This document shows, one piece after another, positions 1-13,714 of a stretch of 64,000 nt of DNA. The position numbers were made by a program, and so were the translations under genes. Each line of letters starts with the position of its first letter. Positions within the stretch are counted from its first letter, which is position 1. Under the pieces are notes generated by a model that was not told the origin of the DNA, did no database searches, and saw only the letters and a list, made by a program, of their open reading frames with translations. Source of the DNA: Rhizobium sp. Q54 (GTDB taxonomy: Bacteria; Pseudomonadota; Alphaproteobacteria; Micropepsales; Micropepsaceae); NCBI GenBank assembly GCA_945860165.1, contig CAMAPL010000007.1:46307-110306 (forward strand), given 5' to 3'.

Positions 1-25
1 ATCTGCGACCAATTAATAAGATCAC

Positions 26-943
26 ATGCCAGAGTTACCCGAAGTCGAGACCGTGCGCCTGGGCCTGCTGCCCGCCATGGAAGGCCATGTCCTGACCGAC
101 GTGCAGATGCGGCGGCCAGATCTGCGCATCCCCTTCCCCGCCAATTTCGTCGGCCGCACCAAGGGACGCAAAGTATTGACGCTGCGGCGGCGCGCCAAAT
201 ATCTGCTGGCCGACCTCGACAGCGGCGAGACACTGGTGATCCATCTGGGCATGAGCGGGCGCATAAGCGTCTTTTCTTTGATCGCTCGCGCGGACGCTCC
301 TGCCCATGGCAAGCCGCGCAAGCTCGGTAACTATTTTTACGACCTCGCGCCAGTGAGCGCCGGATCGGGCAAGCATGACCATGTCGTGTTCGAGACCGAT
401 GCGCCGGCCCGTATCGTCTTCAATGATCATCGCCGCTTCGGACTGATGGCACTGGTGGAGACCAGCCGGCTGGAGCAGGATAAATTGTTCAAGGACATCG
501 GCGTCGAGCCTCTGTCGAAGGAATTCAACGCCGCCTGTCTGGCCAAGGCCCTGGCCGGCAAGAAGACTCCCATCAAGTCGGCGCTGCTGGATCAGCGCCT
601 GGTGGCGGGACTGGGCAATATCTATGTCTGCGAGGCGCTGTTTCGCAGCCATATCTCGCCCAAGAAGCTGGCAGGCTCCCTCACCGCCGCGCGAATCGCG
701 CCCCTGGTGACCGCCATCAAGACTGTGCTGAAGCAGGCCATCGCCGCGGGCGGCTCCACCTTGCGCGATCATGCCCAGGCGACCGGCGATCCCGGCAACT
801 TCCAGCATTCCTTCCTGGCCTATGGCCGTGAAGGCATGGCCTGCAAGAATAGTGACAGTTCCAAAAAGAGATGTCCCGGGACGGTAAAGCGCATTGTGCA
901 GGCCGGGCGTTCGACGTTCTATTGCCCCAAGTGCCAAAGCTGA
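26..943 (+). CDS. mutM: Formamidopyrimidine-DNA glycosylase (MutM/Fpg)
   Basis: Base-excision repair enzyme that removes oxidised purines such as 8-oxoguanine and nicks the abasic site. The N-terminus reads MPELPEVE, which supplies the catalytic Pro2 and Glu3. The C-terminal zinc finger ends in [11 protein letters not shown]. At 305 aa it is longer than the usual ~270-290 aa. Extra residues sit after the first beta-sandwich strands (around residues 85-115) and in the zinc finger, whose first knuckle is C273-x9-C283 rather than the usual C-x2-C. The ATG at 26 is chosen because it puts Pro2 in place. The enoyl-CoA hydratase gene begins 7 bp after the stop, so the two are probably co-transcribed. 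Family identity is certain from motifs. Confidence 0.96.
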   Translation: MPELPEVETVRLGLLPAMEGHVLTDVQMRRPDLRIPFPANFVGRTKGRKVLTLRRRAKYLLADLDSGETLVIHLGMSGRISVFSLIARADAPAHGKPRKLGNYFYDLAPVSAGSGKHDHVVFETDAPARIVFNDHRRFGLMALVETSRLEQDKLFKDIGVEPLSKEFNAACLAKALAGKKTPIKSALLDQRLVAGLGNIYVCEALFRSHISPKKLAGSLTAARIAPLVTAIKTVLKQAIAAGGSTLRDHAQATGDPGNFQHSFLAYGREGMACKNSDSSKKRCPGTVKRIVQAGRSTFYCPKCQS

Positions 944-950
944 GGACGCC

Positions 951-1718
951 ATGAATATCAAGACTGAAATCAACGGCGCCGCTGGCATCGCCACCCTCAA
1001 TCGGCCCGATGCGCTGAACGCCCTGAACACCGAATTGCTCAACGAACTGGCGGACGCGCTGGAAAGCTGGGATCAGGACGACAAGGTCCGCTGCATGATC
1101 GTCACCGGCTCGGAGCGCGCCTTCGCGGCCGGCGCCGACATCAAGGAAATGCTGCCCAAGACCTATTCCCAGATGTACCGGGAAAATCTGTTCGGCGCTC
1201 AGTTCGACCGCATCGCCCGCATTCGCAAACCGGTGATCGCCGCGGTCGCCGGCCATGCCCTAGGCGGGGGCTGCGAACTGGCGCTGGTGTGCGATTTCAT
1301 CATCGCCGCCGACACCGCCAAGTTCGGCCAGCCGGAGATCACCCTGGGCATCATGCCCGGGCTGGGTGGCACCCAGCGCCTGACCCGCATTGTCGGTAAG
1401 TCCAAGGCGATGGACCTGTGCCTGACCGGTCGAATGATGGACGCGGCGGAAGCGGAAAGCTGCGGCCTGGCGGCAAGGGTGGTGCCCGCCGACCTGTTGC
1501 TGGACGAAGCCCTGAAAGCGGCCAAGAAAATCGCCGCACAATCCTCACCCGTCGCCCAGATGGTGAAGGAGGCGGTAAACCGCGCCCAGGAAACCAGCCT
1601 GGCCGAAGGTCTGCATTTCGAGCGCCGCCTGTTCCACGCCATGTTCGCCACCGCCGACCAGAAGGAGGGCATGGCGGCCTTTGCCGAGAAGCGCAAACCC
1701 GCTTTCAACGACGAATAG
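951..1718 (+). CDS. Enoyl-CoA hydratase (crotonase family)
   Basis: A 255-aa crotonase-fold protein, the normal length for short-chain enoyl-CoA hydratases that add water to trans-2-enoyl-CoA in beta-oxidation. The oxyanion-hole segments are visible as [11 protein letters not shown] and [12 protein letters not shown], and the second catalytic Glu lies in the [13 protein letters not shown] stretch. The ORF track starts at 894 inside mutM; the ATG at 951 gives the expected N-terminus ([19 protein letters not shown]). It sits between mutM and rpsT, a common alphaproteobacterial arrangement near dnaA. Substrate chain length cannot be read from the sequence. Confidence 0.93.
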   Translation: MNIKTEINGAAGIATLNRPDALNALNTELLNELADALESWDQDDKVRCMIVTGSERAFAAGADIKEMLPKTYSQMYRENLFGAQFDRIARIRKPVIAAVAGHALGGGCELALVCDFIIAADTAKFGQPEITLGIMPGLGGTQRLTRIVGKSKAMDLCLTGRMMDAAEAESCGLAARVVPADLLLDEALKAAKKIAAQSSPVAQMVKEAVNRAQETSLAEGLHFERRLFHAMFATADQKEGMAAFAEKRKPAFNDE

Positions 1719-1802
1719 GGCCGCAAACCCGGTATTTCTTGACCCCGGGATCGTCCGGGGTTATATGCCCGCCTCTTTTACGGAAAAAAACAGGTCTCCC
1801 CC

Positions 1803-2069
1803 ATGCCGAATATCGCCTCCTCCAAGAAGCGCGTCCGCACCACCGCCAAGCGCACCGCCATCAATACGGCGCGCAGGACCCGCGTGCGCGGCTTTATCCG
1901 CAAGGTGGAAGAAGCCATCTCCTCGGGCGACCCCAAGGCCGCCCTGGCCGCTCTGAAGGCCGCCGAGCCGGAAATCATGCGCGGCGTGTCCAAAGGTATC
2001 CTGCACAAGAACACCGGCGCCCGGAAGGTTTCGCGCCTCACCAAGCGGGTCACCAAGCTGGCCAAGTAA
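1803..2069 (+). CDS. rpsT: 30S ribosomal protein S20
   Basis: An 88-aa, very basic protein beginning [17 protein letters not shown], the typical S20 N-terminus. It binds 16S rRNA early in small-subunit assembly. Length matches the family. It is preceded by an 84-bp leader containing a GC-rich hairpin and followed by a strong intrinsic terminator, so it is probably an independent transcription unit. Its position upstream of dnaA is conserved in many alphaproteobacteria. Confidence 0.97.
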   Translation: MPNIASSKKRVRTTAKRTAINTARRTRVRGFIRKVEEAISSGDPKAALAALKAAEPEIMRGVSKGILHKNTGARKVSRLTKRVTKLAK

Positions 2070-2107
2070 GAAGCCGCTGAAATTTTTGAGAATTACAGAA
2101 TAGGATC

Positions 2108-2136
2108 GGCCCGGAGCAATATCCGGGCCTTTTTTA
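2108..2136 (+). terminator. Rho-independent terminator after rpsT
   Basis: Perfect 8-bp stem GGCCCGGA / TCCGGGCC with a 6-nt loop, followed at once by a T-rich run. It lies 38 bp after the rpsT stop. Confidence 0.92.
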
Positions 2137-2542
2137 TTTGTCCGTGCACAGATGTTCATCGAAAAGCCACGTTTCGGCAGCGCAACACGGACGATCTTCC
2201 ACCTAAGTGACTGATTCAAAAAAGCTTGATCGATAAAGTGTATTTTCCGTATACGTCACAACTATTTAGCGATTTTAAAAAAAGTGAAAAAAATCGAATC
2301 AGTTCGCTTATTCGTAGTTTGTCCCCTTGTTTGGGCACCGAAAGTGGGCGTATCTTAACCAACAGTTAGGGCGAGAGCTGGACATGCTGAAGATAAAACC
2401 AAGTATATCTGAAGTATTGAATAATAATTCTCGGTATTTAAAACGCGCTTAGAAGTATAGCCGACCCTGATTTTCACAAAATATAACGTTTTCATGCTGG
2501 GTGTAGACCCCGGCAATCCCCGAATTGTCTCAAGAGCTCGCC
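2137..2542. promoter_or_regulatory. AT-rich intergenic region upstream of the rhodanese-dnaA genes (candidate regulatory region, possibly origin-related)
   Basis: About 400 bp without a convincing gene, far richer in A and T than its surroundings (for example runs near 2270-2295 and 2395-2445). It holds two GANTC sites (2213-2217 and 2296-2300) and a CtrA-like motif, TTAA-N7-TTAG, at 2355-2369. A 22-codon ORF (2384-2452) is preceded by a purine-rich stretch. I found no perfect DnaA box (TTATCCACA) here. A dnaA-region promoter is the safest reading. An origin of replication is possible, but in several alphaproteobacteria oriC lies elsewhere, near hemE. Confidence 0.5.
2355..2369. promoter_or_regulatory. 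CtrA-like motif TTAA-N7-TTAG
   Basis: The known CtrA consensus is TTAA-N7-TTAA. Here the first half is perfect and followed by CC, as in the TTAACC half-site; the second half has one mismatch. It lies between two GANTC sites and the dnaA-side genes. One such near-match in an AT-rich stretch could be chance. Confidence 0.35.
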
Positions 2543-2989
2543 ATGCCCCCTCCCTCTTCTCTCAACTATGCCGGTGACATCAGCGCCGCCGAGGCCTGGG
2601 ACCGGCTGCAGAACGATCCCAAAGCCCAGCTGATCGATGTGCGCACCGTAGCGGAGTGGAATTTTGTCGGCGTACCCGATCTCGAAGAACTGGGCCGCCG
2701 GGTGCACTGCGTGGAATGGCATAGCTTTCCCACCGGCGCGCCCAATGCCGCCTTTACGGCGGAAGCGATGCAGGCCCTGGGCGCTGCGGGCGCCGGAAAA
2801 TTGGACCCGGTGCTGCTCCTGTGCCGCTCCGGCGCGCGGTCGCGCACGGCGGCCATCGCGCTGACGGCAGCAGGCTTTGAGAAGTCCTTCAATATCGCGG
2901 GCGGCTTTGAAGGCGATGTTGATGGCGAAGGCCATCGCGGAAACACAAGCGGCTGGAAGGCATCCGGCCTCCCCTGGCAGCAAGGATAG
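2543..2989 (+). CDS. Rhodanese-like domain protein
   Basis: A 148-aa single-domain rhodanese. The early motif LIDVRTVAEW and the active-site loop LLLCRSGARSRTAA, with its sulfur-accepting Cys, are both present. Such proteins transfer or carry sulfane sulfur; the acceptor here is unknown. The ATG at 2543 is preferred over the TTG at 2525 proposed by the ORF track. The gene lies 70 bp upstream of dnaA in the same orientation. Whether it is co-transcribed with dnaA is not visible. Confidence 0.85.
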   Translation: MPPPSSLNYAGDISAAEAWDRLQNDPKAQLIDVRTVAEWNFVGVPDLEELGRRVHCVEWHSFPTGAPNAAFTAEAMQALGAAGAGKLDPVLLLCRSGARSRTAAIALTAAGFEKSFNIAGGFEGDVDGEGHRGNTSGWKASGLPWQQG

Positions 2990-3059
2990 AAAACCAAAAC
3001 GACCGGACACGAAAACGTGCCGGAGCAACAATAATAGCCGCTAAAACCGGCCATTAAAA

Positions 3060-4523
3060 ATGGGTACGAGCATGGTGCAAGCAGAAAAAATGATGCCCGA
3101 CTGGCGAGCGGCATGGGCAGCGGTGCGCGAGCGGATGCGGCGCGAACTGGGCGATCCGGTGTTCGACGCCTGGATCGGGCCGTTGAACCTGGAGTCTTTC
3201 GTATCCGACGAACTCAAGATCGGCACCGCCAAGCCCTTCGTGCGCAACTGGGTGGCCAATCATTATGTCGGCCGCATCGAAAAGGCCTTCATGGCCGAAG
3301 GCTTCACCCCGGCCTCGCTGGCGATCGTGATTTCCGCCATGGCCTCACCAAATCTTGGGCCCGCCATCGGCGGCGCCATTCCGCGCGAGGCCCAGCATCA
3401 GGGCCTCACGGACATACAGTCCAGCGTGTCCTACCTGCCGCCACGCAGCGAAAGTCGCACCAATGAAGACGACCGCGGCCTATGGAACCGGATGCTGCAT
3501 CCCCAGCAGACCTTCGAAAGCTTCATTCCGGGCGCCGCCAACCAGTTTGGCCATGGCGCGGCGCGCAGTTTCGCCGACGGCCAGCAGTCCGACATTCCGC
3601 TGCTCTATATCCATGGCGGCTTCGGCTTCGGAAAAACCCATCTGCTGAACGCCGCGGCGCTGGAATTCCGCAAGCGCGGCAAGCGTACTTTGTTCCTGCG
3701 GGCGGAAGATTTCATGCGCCACTTCCTGGGCGCGCTCTATCGCAAGGACACGCTGGCCTTCAAGGAGGAGCTGCGCACCGCCGAAGTGCTGATCATCGAC
3801 GACCTGCAGCATATCTGCCGCTCGACTGCCACGGCGTCAGAGTTCCTCTACACCGTCAACGCCTTTGCCGATCTGCGCCGCCGGGTGGTGATCGCCGCCG
3901 ACCGGCCGCCCCAGGCGCTGGAAGGCCTAGGCGCCGACGTGAAGTCGCGCCTAGGCGGCGGGCTCTGTGTCGGTCTGGACAAGCCGGACCGCGACACAAG
4001 GCTGGCTATCCTGAAATTCCGCGCCGCGGAGTTCACCCGTCACAAACCCGATGTGGTGCTGCCTGACAGCGTGCTGGAGCGGATCGCCGACCTGGAAGAC
4101 GCCTCCCCCCGCGATCTGATCGGGGTCTTCACCAAGCTGGCCACCTATGCCGACCTCACCAAGAAGCCGGTGACCCTGGAAGTGGCGGAAGAAGCAGTGG
4201 GCCTGCGCGCCGGGCCAGGGGCCAAGACCTCCATCGAGGACATCCAGCACAAGACCGCCGAATTCTACAAGCTGGACGTCAAGGACTTCCATTCGCCCCA
4301 GCGTGCCCGCCGGGTGGCCCGTCCGCGCCAGGTTGCCATGTATCTGTCCCGCAAGTTGACCACCCGCTCGCTGCCCGAAATCGGGCGGCGGTTCGGGGGC
4401 CGCGACCACACCACGGTGCTGCATGCCTGCCGCCGCATCGAGGCCCTGATCGGGGAGGATTCCCTGTTCCGCCAGGAGGTCGATTTCCTGTCCCAGATGC
4501 TGCAGCGGCGGCCCGAAATATAG
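3060..4523 (+). CDS. dnaA: Chromosomal replication initiator protein DnaA
   Basis: AAA+ initiator that binds oriC and melts it. Domain I is near residues 10-85, a variable linker spans about 100-145, and the AAA+ core follows with Walker A GGFGFGKTHL (about 186-195) and Walker B VLIIDDLQ (about 243-250). An Arg-finger segment KSRLGGGL and the domain IV DNA-binding signature GGRDHTTVLHACRRI are present. Length (487 aa) is normal. Two conserved spots are unusual: Walker A has Phe where Leu is usual (GLGKTH), and the segment after Walker B is HICRS instead of the common QF(I/L)AGK. The start is uncertain, because no clear ribosome-binding site precedes 3060 and in-frame ATGs lie at 3072 and 3090. 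Confidence 0.95.
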   Translation: MGTSMVQAEKMMPDWRAAWAAVRERMRRELGDPVFDAWIGPLNLESFVSDELKIGTAKPFVRNWVANHYVGRIEKAFMAEGFTPASLAIVISAMASPNLGPAIGGAIPREAQHQGLTDIQSSVSYLPPRSESRTNEDDRGLWNRMLHPQQTFESFIPGAANQFGHGAARSFADGQQSDIPLLYIHGGFGFGKTHLLNAAALEFRKRGKRTLFLRAEDFMRHFLGALYRKDTLAFKEELRTAEVLIIDDLQHICRSTATASEFLYTVNAFADLRRRVVIAADRPPQALEGLGADVKSRLGGGLCVGLDKPDRDTRLAILKFRAAEFTRHKPDVVLPDSVLERIADLEDASPRDLIGVFTKLATYADLTKKPVTLEVAEEAVGLRAGPGAKTSIEDIQHKTAEFYKLDVKDFHSPQRARRVARPRQVAMYLSRKLTTRSLPEIGRRFGGRDHTTVLHACRRIEALIGEDSLFRQEVDFLSQMLQRRPEI

Positions 4524-4559
4524 GCCTGAAAAAATAGCCTTTTTTTTGATCTTGGAGAG

Positions 4560-4594
4560 CACGCGGAAACCCCGATTTTCCGCGTGTTTTTTTT
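4560..4594 (+). terminator. Rho-independent terminator after dnaA
   Basis: Perfect 10-bp stem CACGCGGAAA / TTTCCGCGTG with a 7-nt loop, followed by eight T residues. It separates dnaA from dnaN, so dnaN probably has its own promoter in the 140 bp that follow. Confidence 0.9.
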
Positions 4595-4734
4595 AGGTTC
4601 CCGACCCCTTTTCTGCTATGTTTTTTGCCTTGAGTCTTGGGGCCATTTGCGATCCTCCCAAACACAAGAAAAACACAGATTTTCGGGCGCGATTTTCGCG
4701 CACCGGTGCGGGTCTAACAGGCGGCTGTCGAACC

Positions 4735-5856
4735 ATGAAGATCAACGTCGAACGCGGCGCTTTCCTCAAGGCGCTGAACCATGTGCAAAGCGTCGTCGAA
4801 CGCCGCAACACCATTCCGATCCTTTCCAATGTCCTGATCGAGGCGGCCAAGGGCCAGCTCAAGCTTACCGCCACCGATCTGGATATCGAGATCGTCGAGG
4901 GCCTGCCCGCCGACGTGCTGCGCAACGGCTCGGCCACCGCGCCCGCCCATATGCTCTACGATATTGTGCGCAAGCTCCCGGACGGCGCCCAAGTGCAGGT
5001 TGAGCTGCTCTCCAGCGAAGGCGGAAGGCTGGCGGTTTCGGCTGGCACCTCGCGCTTTGAACTCTCCTGCCTGCCGCGCGAGGATTTCCCCCAGATGGCG
5101 GCGGGCGCCCTGCCCCACAAGTTCCGGCTGGCGGCGGACGATCTCAAGCGCATCATCGGCAAGACGCGCTTCGCCATTTCCACCGAGGAAACCCGTTATT
5201 ACCTCAACGGCATCTATCTGCACGCCGCTAAGGATGCCAAGCCGCCGGTGCTGCGCGCCGTGGCCACCGACGGCCATCGCCTGGCCCGCTATGAGCTGGA
5301 ACTGCCGGACGGCGCCGCCGACATGCCCGGTGTGATCGTGCCCCGAAAAACGGTGGGCGAACTGGTCAAGCTGCTGGACGATGCCGATGGCGCCATCGAC
5401 ATCTCGCTGTCCGACACCAAGATCCAGTTCGGCTTCAATGGCGCGGAACTGACCTCCAAGCTGATCGACGGCAATTTCCCGCCCTATGAACGGGTGATCC
5501 CGTCCGGCAACGACAAGTCCCTGGTGCTGGAAGCCCGCGAGTTCGCCCAGTCGGTCGACCGCGTTTCCACCATCAGCGCCGACAAGACCCGCGCCGTGAA
5601 GCTGAACCTCTCCAAGGACAAGGTGACATTATCGGTGGTCAACCCGGAATCCGGCACCGCCACCGAAGATGTGAGCGCGACCTACAGCGCGGGCGCGCTG
5701 GAGATCGGCTTCAATGCGCGTTACCTGCTGGACATCACCAGCCAGATCGAAGGCAAGGAAGTGCGTTTCCTGCTGTCGGACGCGGGGTCGCCCGCCATCA
5801 TCGAAGATGCGGAGGACGCGCGCACGCTCTACGTCCTCATGCCTCTCAGGGTTTGA
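4735..5856 (+). CDS. dnaN: DNA polymerase III subunit beta (sliding clamp)
   Basis: A 373-aa clamp protein that encircles DNA and tethers polymerase III. The N-terminus MKINVERGAFLKALNHVQSV and the C-terminal LMPLRV are characteristic. The ORF track extends upstream to 4618, but the ATG at 4735 matches the family start. recF begins about 20 bp downstream, which is the usual dnaN-recF arrangement and suggests one transcript. Confidence 0.97.
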   Translation: MKINVERGAFLKALNHVQSVVERRNTIPILSNVLIEAAKGQLKLTATDLDIEIVEGLPADVLRNGSATAPAHMLYDIVRKLPDGAQVQVELLSSEGGRLAVSAGTSRFELSCLPREDFPQMAAGALPHKFRLAADDLKRIIGKTRFAISTEETRYYLNGIYLHAAKDAKPPVLRAVATDGHRLARYELELPDGAADMPGVIVPRKTVGELVKLLDDADGAIDISLSDTKIQFGFNGAELTSKLIDGNFPPYERVIPSGNDKSLVLEAREFAQSVDRVSTISADKTRAVKLNLSKDKVTLSVVNPESGTATEDVSATYSAGALEIGFNARYLLDITSQIEGKEVRFLLSDAGSPAIIEDAEDARTLYVLMPLRV

Positions 5857-5875
5857 TTTGACGGCTGCACGGGAC

Positions 5876-9440
<3,565 letters not shown>

Positions 9441-9666
9441 TCTCAGGGGCTACGCCTTCAGAAGCGCGCGCATCCTGCCGCGCGGATCAACCTGTCGAAA
9501 GGCGGCACCTTGGTCCTGAAAGCGGCTTTCGATGCGCCAGTAAACACCGCCGCGCCCGGACTGCGCACACCTCGCCAAAAAAGAAATTTTCTCGTAAAAA
9601 CAAATACTTATTCGAAAACCCTGAGAAAATAGTTAAAGGGGTGGCAGCTCCTCAGATGATACCGGC
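9441..9666. other. Intergenic region between convergent gyrB and a methyltransferase
   Basis: About 225 bp. The second half (9580-9640) is AT-rich. I see no clear terminator, tRNA or small ORF with a good start. Confidence 0.4.
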
Positions 9667-10500
9667 CTAGGCCCGCGCGCCGACCAGCCAGCAGGCGGTG
9701 GGCGGGGCGATCTCGCCTTCCGGGGTACGGAATTCCTCCAGCGCACTGCTGACCCGCTCCACGATCCTGGCGCGGGTGGGCGCATCGACCTCCCCCACGG
9801 CGCGGGAGAGCGGCCCGATCTGAAGGGTCTGGGCAGCGATAACCGCGCTGTCGGGACCCATCGCCATCACCCCGTGCTGCTTCTCGATATGGATGTCCTG
9901 AAATCCCGCGCCGTCGAGGATTGTGCGGATGCGGTCGAGATCGGCAAAGGCGAAGGGACCGGGTGCTAGGGGGTCGGTCGGCGGCTGTTCAGGCAGGAAG
10001 GGCCGCGCCGCCGCCAGTGGCGCCGATGCCCACCGGTTTTCGAGCGCCGTGCACCAACAGATAAAGGCCAGGCGTCCGCCCGGCTTCAGCGCGGTGCGCA
10101 GGTTGGCGAAGGCCCCTGCGGGATCGTCGAAGAACATCACCCCGAAGCGCGAAAATAGCAGGTCGGATTGCGGCGTGAAATGGTGGGTCGAAGCGTCCGC
10201 CTCGATGAAGGAGACATTGGCGCGGTCCTGGGCGCGGCGGCGTGCCAGTTCCAGCATGGGCCGGGAAATATCCGCCCCCGTGACCTTGCCCCGCAGACCG
10301 ACGGCATCGGCCAGCGCCAGGCTGGTCGTACCCGTGCCGCAGCCGATATCCAGCACATGCTCACAGACTTGCGCAGCGGCGAACGCCATGACCGCGGCAT
10401 AGGTGCCGGACAGGTTGGCATCCATGCGCTCCTGGAGAGCCACCCATTCGCGCCCCGCCTTCTCATTCCAGAATTTTATCTGGTCTTCGTTGGCGGACAT
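9667..10500 (-). CDS. Class I SAM-dependent methyltransferase
   Basis: A 277-aa methyltransferase. Motif I is VLDIGCGTGTTSLALADA and the following acidic and aromatic motifs (TGADISRPML, FIEADAS, FSRFGVMFFDD) fit the Methyltransf_11/25 class resembling UbiE-like enzymes. The ORF track starts further upstream inside argG, but the ATG at 10500 (MSANEDQIKFWN) is a natural start. Its stop-to-start relation with argG (10 bp after the argG stop) suggests co-transcription. The substrate is unknown. Confidence 0.85.
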   Translation of the reverse strand: MSANEDQIKFWNEKAGREWVALQERMDANLSGTYAAVMAFAAAQVCEHVLDIGCGTGTTSLALADAVGLRGKVTGADISRPMLELARRRAQDRANVSFIEADASTHHFTPQSDLLFSRFGVMFFDDPAGAFANLRTALKPGGRLAFICWCTALENRWASAPLAAARPFLPEQPPTDPLAPGPFAFADLDRIRTILDGAGFQDIHIEKQHGVMAMGPDSAVIAAQTLQIGPLSRAVGEVDAPTRARIVERVSSALEEFRTPEGEIAPPTACWLVGARA

Positions 10501-10510
10501 GGCTGCTGTC

Positions 10511-11743
<1,233 letters not shown>

Positions 11744-11801
11744 GGCGGAAATCCCCGAAAATCGCCGGGACTATAGGGATACAGGCCGCAAAATCCAGCC
11801 T

Positions 11802-13043
11802 CTATTGGGGCATCCGGGCAAGCTGGCCGGACTGGAGATTGTCCATTGCCACCCCCGGCCGCTCACTTGGGCTCGCGGCGTTCGCCTGCTCTCGCGGGTC
11901 CACTGGACCCGCCTCGCGCGCTGCGCGCGCCGCAGCCTCACCCATGCGCGCCGAGGCTCGCTCTTTCACACTTTCGCTCTTGAGCTGGCCGCAGGCCGCC
12001 ATGATATCGCGGCCGCGCGGGGTGCGCACCGGCGAGGCATAGCCGGCGCGGTTGACGATCTCGGCGAATTTCTCAATCTGGCTCCAGTCGGAACATTCAT
12101 ACGGCGCACCCGGCCAGGCATTGAAGGGGATCAGGTTGATCTTGGCCGGAATGCCCGCCACCAACTTCACCAGCGCCCGCGCATCGGCAAGGCTGTCATT
12201 GACGTCCTTCAGCATCACATATTCGAAGGTGATGCGGCGCGCGTTGGAGGCGCCGGGATAGGTGCGGCAGGCTTCCATCAGCTGCTCGATGGGATACTTC
12301 TTATTGATCGGCACGATCTCGTTGCGGATATCGTCGCGCACCGCATGCAGCGAAATCGCTAGGCTGGAGCCGATCTCATGGCCGGCGCGCGCGATCATCG
12401 GCACCACGCCTGCGGTGGACAGGGTGACGCGGCGCTTCGACAGCGCCAGGGCATCGCCGTCCATCACGATGGCCAGCGCCGCCTTCACATGGTCGAAATT
12501 GTAGAGCGGCTCGCCCATTCCCATCATCACGATGTTGGTGACCTTGCGGCCCGGCGCGGTCGAGGGCCAATCCTCCAGCGCGTCCTTGGCGATCATGACC
12601 TGACCGAGGATTTCATCGGGCGTGAGGTTGCGCACAAGTTTCTGCGTGCCAGTGTGACAGAAGCGGCAGGTCAGGGTGCAGCCCACCTGCGAGGAGACAC
12701 ACAATGTGCCGCGACCCTTTTCCGGAATATAAACAGTCTCGAATTCGATGCCCGGCCCGGCGCGCAGCAGCCATTTGCGAGTGCCGTCTTCGGAGACCTG
12801 CGCGGTGACGATTTCCGGCCGCACCAATGTGAAGGAGTGTTCCAGCAGGGCACGGAAATCCCGCGCCAGGTTGGTCATGGATGCGAAGTCGCGCGCGCCA
12901 TGGACATAGACCCAGTTCCACAACTGGTTCACCCGCATGGAGGCGGATTTTTCCGGCACGCCCGCCTTCAGTAACGCGGCCTTCAACGCACCCCGGTCTA
13001 GACCGATAAGAGAGATGCGCGGCGTTGTTGAATTTTCTGGCAT
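11802..13043 (-). CDS. rlmN: 23S rRNA (adenine-2503-C2) methyltransferase RlmN
   Basis: A radical-SAM enzyme that methylates A2503 of 23S rRNA and some tRNAs. The [4Fe-4S]-binding CxxxCxxC is present as CTLTCRFC, with SSQVGC before it, and the catalytic Cys lies in [12 protein letters not shown]. At 413 aa it carries a C-terminal tail of about 50 residues, rich in Ala and charged residues, after the conserved end. The DNA encoding this tail contains GC-rich palindromes, so the tail may come from a repeat insertion. An IalB-like gene lies immediately upstream, a neighbourhood I recall from other alphaproteobacteria. Confidence 0.95.
   Translation of the reverse strand: MPENSTTPRISLIGLDRGALKAALLKAGVPEKSASMRVNQLWNWVYVHGARDFASMTNLARDFRALLEHSFTLVRPEIVTAQVSEDGTRKWLLRAGPGIEFETVYIPEKGRGTLCVSSQVGCTLTCRFCHTGTQKLVRNLTPDEILGQVMIAKDALEDWPSTAPGRKVTNIVMMGMGEPLYNFDHVKAALAIVMDGDALALSKRRVTLSTAGVVPMIARAGHEIGSSLAISLHAVRDDIRNEIVPINKKYPIEQLMEACRTYPGASNARRITFEYVMLKDVNDSLADARALVKLVAGIPAKINLIPFNAWPGAPYECSDWSQIEKFAEIVNRAGYASPVRTPRGRDIMAACGQLKSESVKERASARMGEAAARAAREAGPVDPREQANAASPSERPGVAMDNLQSGQLARMPQ
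11890..11945. repeat. Palindromic repeat inside the 3' end of rlmN
   Basis: GCGGGTCCAcTGGACCCGC is a 19-bp perfect inverted repeat (11894-11912). It is followed by alternating GCGCGC stretches that form a second palindrome. It lies in the region encoding the non-conserved C-terminal tail of RlmN and resembles the REP-like elements elsewhere in the window. Confidence 0.5.
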
Positions 13044-13583
13044 TTACATCTGGCAGGTGGCGTGAATCTTCGCCAATGCGTCGTTGAAGCCGGATAGGCT
13101 GAAGGTGTCAGTGGTCTTGGTGCCACGCTGCGAGATGCCGGTGGCCACCGCCGACACGCCACTGCGCATGGCGTCGATCAGGCGCGGCGTGTCGTTCAGC
13201 GATTGCAGCCAGGCACTGCCTTCATTGGCATTGTTGCGGATGAAGAAGGTGAACTTGTCGCCGCCCACGCCCAGCGCCGCGGCGCCGTTTTCCCTCGCCG
13301 GATAGCCATAGACGATCTGCGGCTCGGCCTTGACCTTGCGCGCCGGCCAGTCGCTGACCATCAGATAGATCGCGCTGCGCTTGGCGGTGCGCGGCTGGGT
13401 GGCGCGCGGCCGCGACAGGGCATAGCAGGTCAGGCTGGAACCCGAGCCCGACGAAAAAGCCGACCAGTTATTGAACACGCCCAGCAAGGTCGCAGGCAAG
13501 CCGCCGCCAACCGCGGGCTGCGCCACGGCGGGCGCGCTCAAGCCCAATGCGGCGATGGCGAAAATCCCCGCTATTTTTTTCAT
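13044..13583 (-). CDS. Invasion-associated locus B (IalB)-like secreted protein
   Basis: A 179-aa protein with a clear Sec signal peptide (MKKIAGIFAIAALGLSAPAVA, cleavage near AVAQ). The mature part has two Cys residues (LTCYALS and the C-terminal ATCQM) that could form a disulfide, as in the IalB family. The ORF track begins further upstream, but the ATG at 13583 places the signal peptide correctly. Its stop precedes the rlmN start with no gap. IalB was named for Bartonella invasion, but the family is widespread in free-living alphaproteobacteria, so a virulence role should not be assumed. Confidence 0.75.
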   Translation of the reverse strand: MKKIAGIFAIAALGLSAPAVAQPAVGGGLPATLLGVFNNWSAFSSGSGSSLTCYALSRPRATQPRTAKRSAIYLMVSDWPARKVKAEPQIVYGYPARENGAAALGVGGDKFTFFIRNNANEGSAWLQSLNDTPRLIDAMRSGVSAVATGISQRGTKTTDTFSLSGFNDALAKIHATCQM

Positions 13584-13714
13584 GATAACTTCGACCTTCC
13601 CGACAACCCGATGCGAAATCTTGCATTGGAATCGGGCGTTTGTGTGATTGGCGGCACCATACCGGTAGGCGCCCTGCCCCTGCAAGTTTCCCGCTTAACG
13701 CAGGTTCCCAGGTG

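Noticed and set aside
35-1042. Long minus-strand ORF (335 aa) opposite mutM
   Set aside because: It is an antisense shadow of mutM and the hydratase; no motif, and the plus-strand genes are certain.
1743-1762. Hairpin ACCCCGGGAtcgTCCGGGGT as a terminator before rpsT
   Set aside because: There is a bulged base and no T run; it may be part of the rpsT leader, so not listed as a terminator.
9441-9666. Possible tRNA or small RNA after gyrB
   Set aside because: No cloverleaf, CCA end or clear promoter-terminator pair could be made out.
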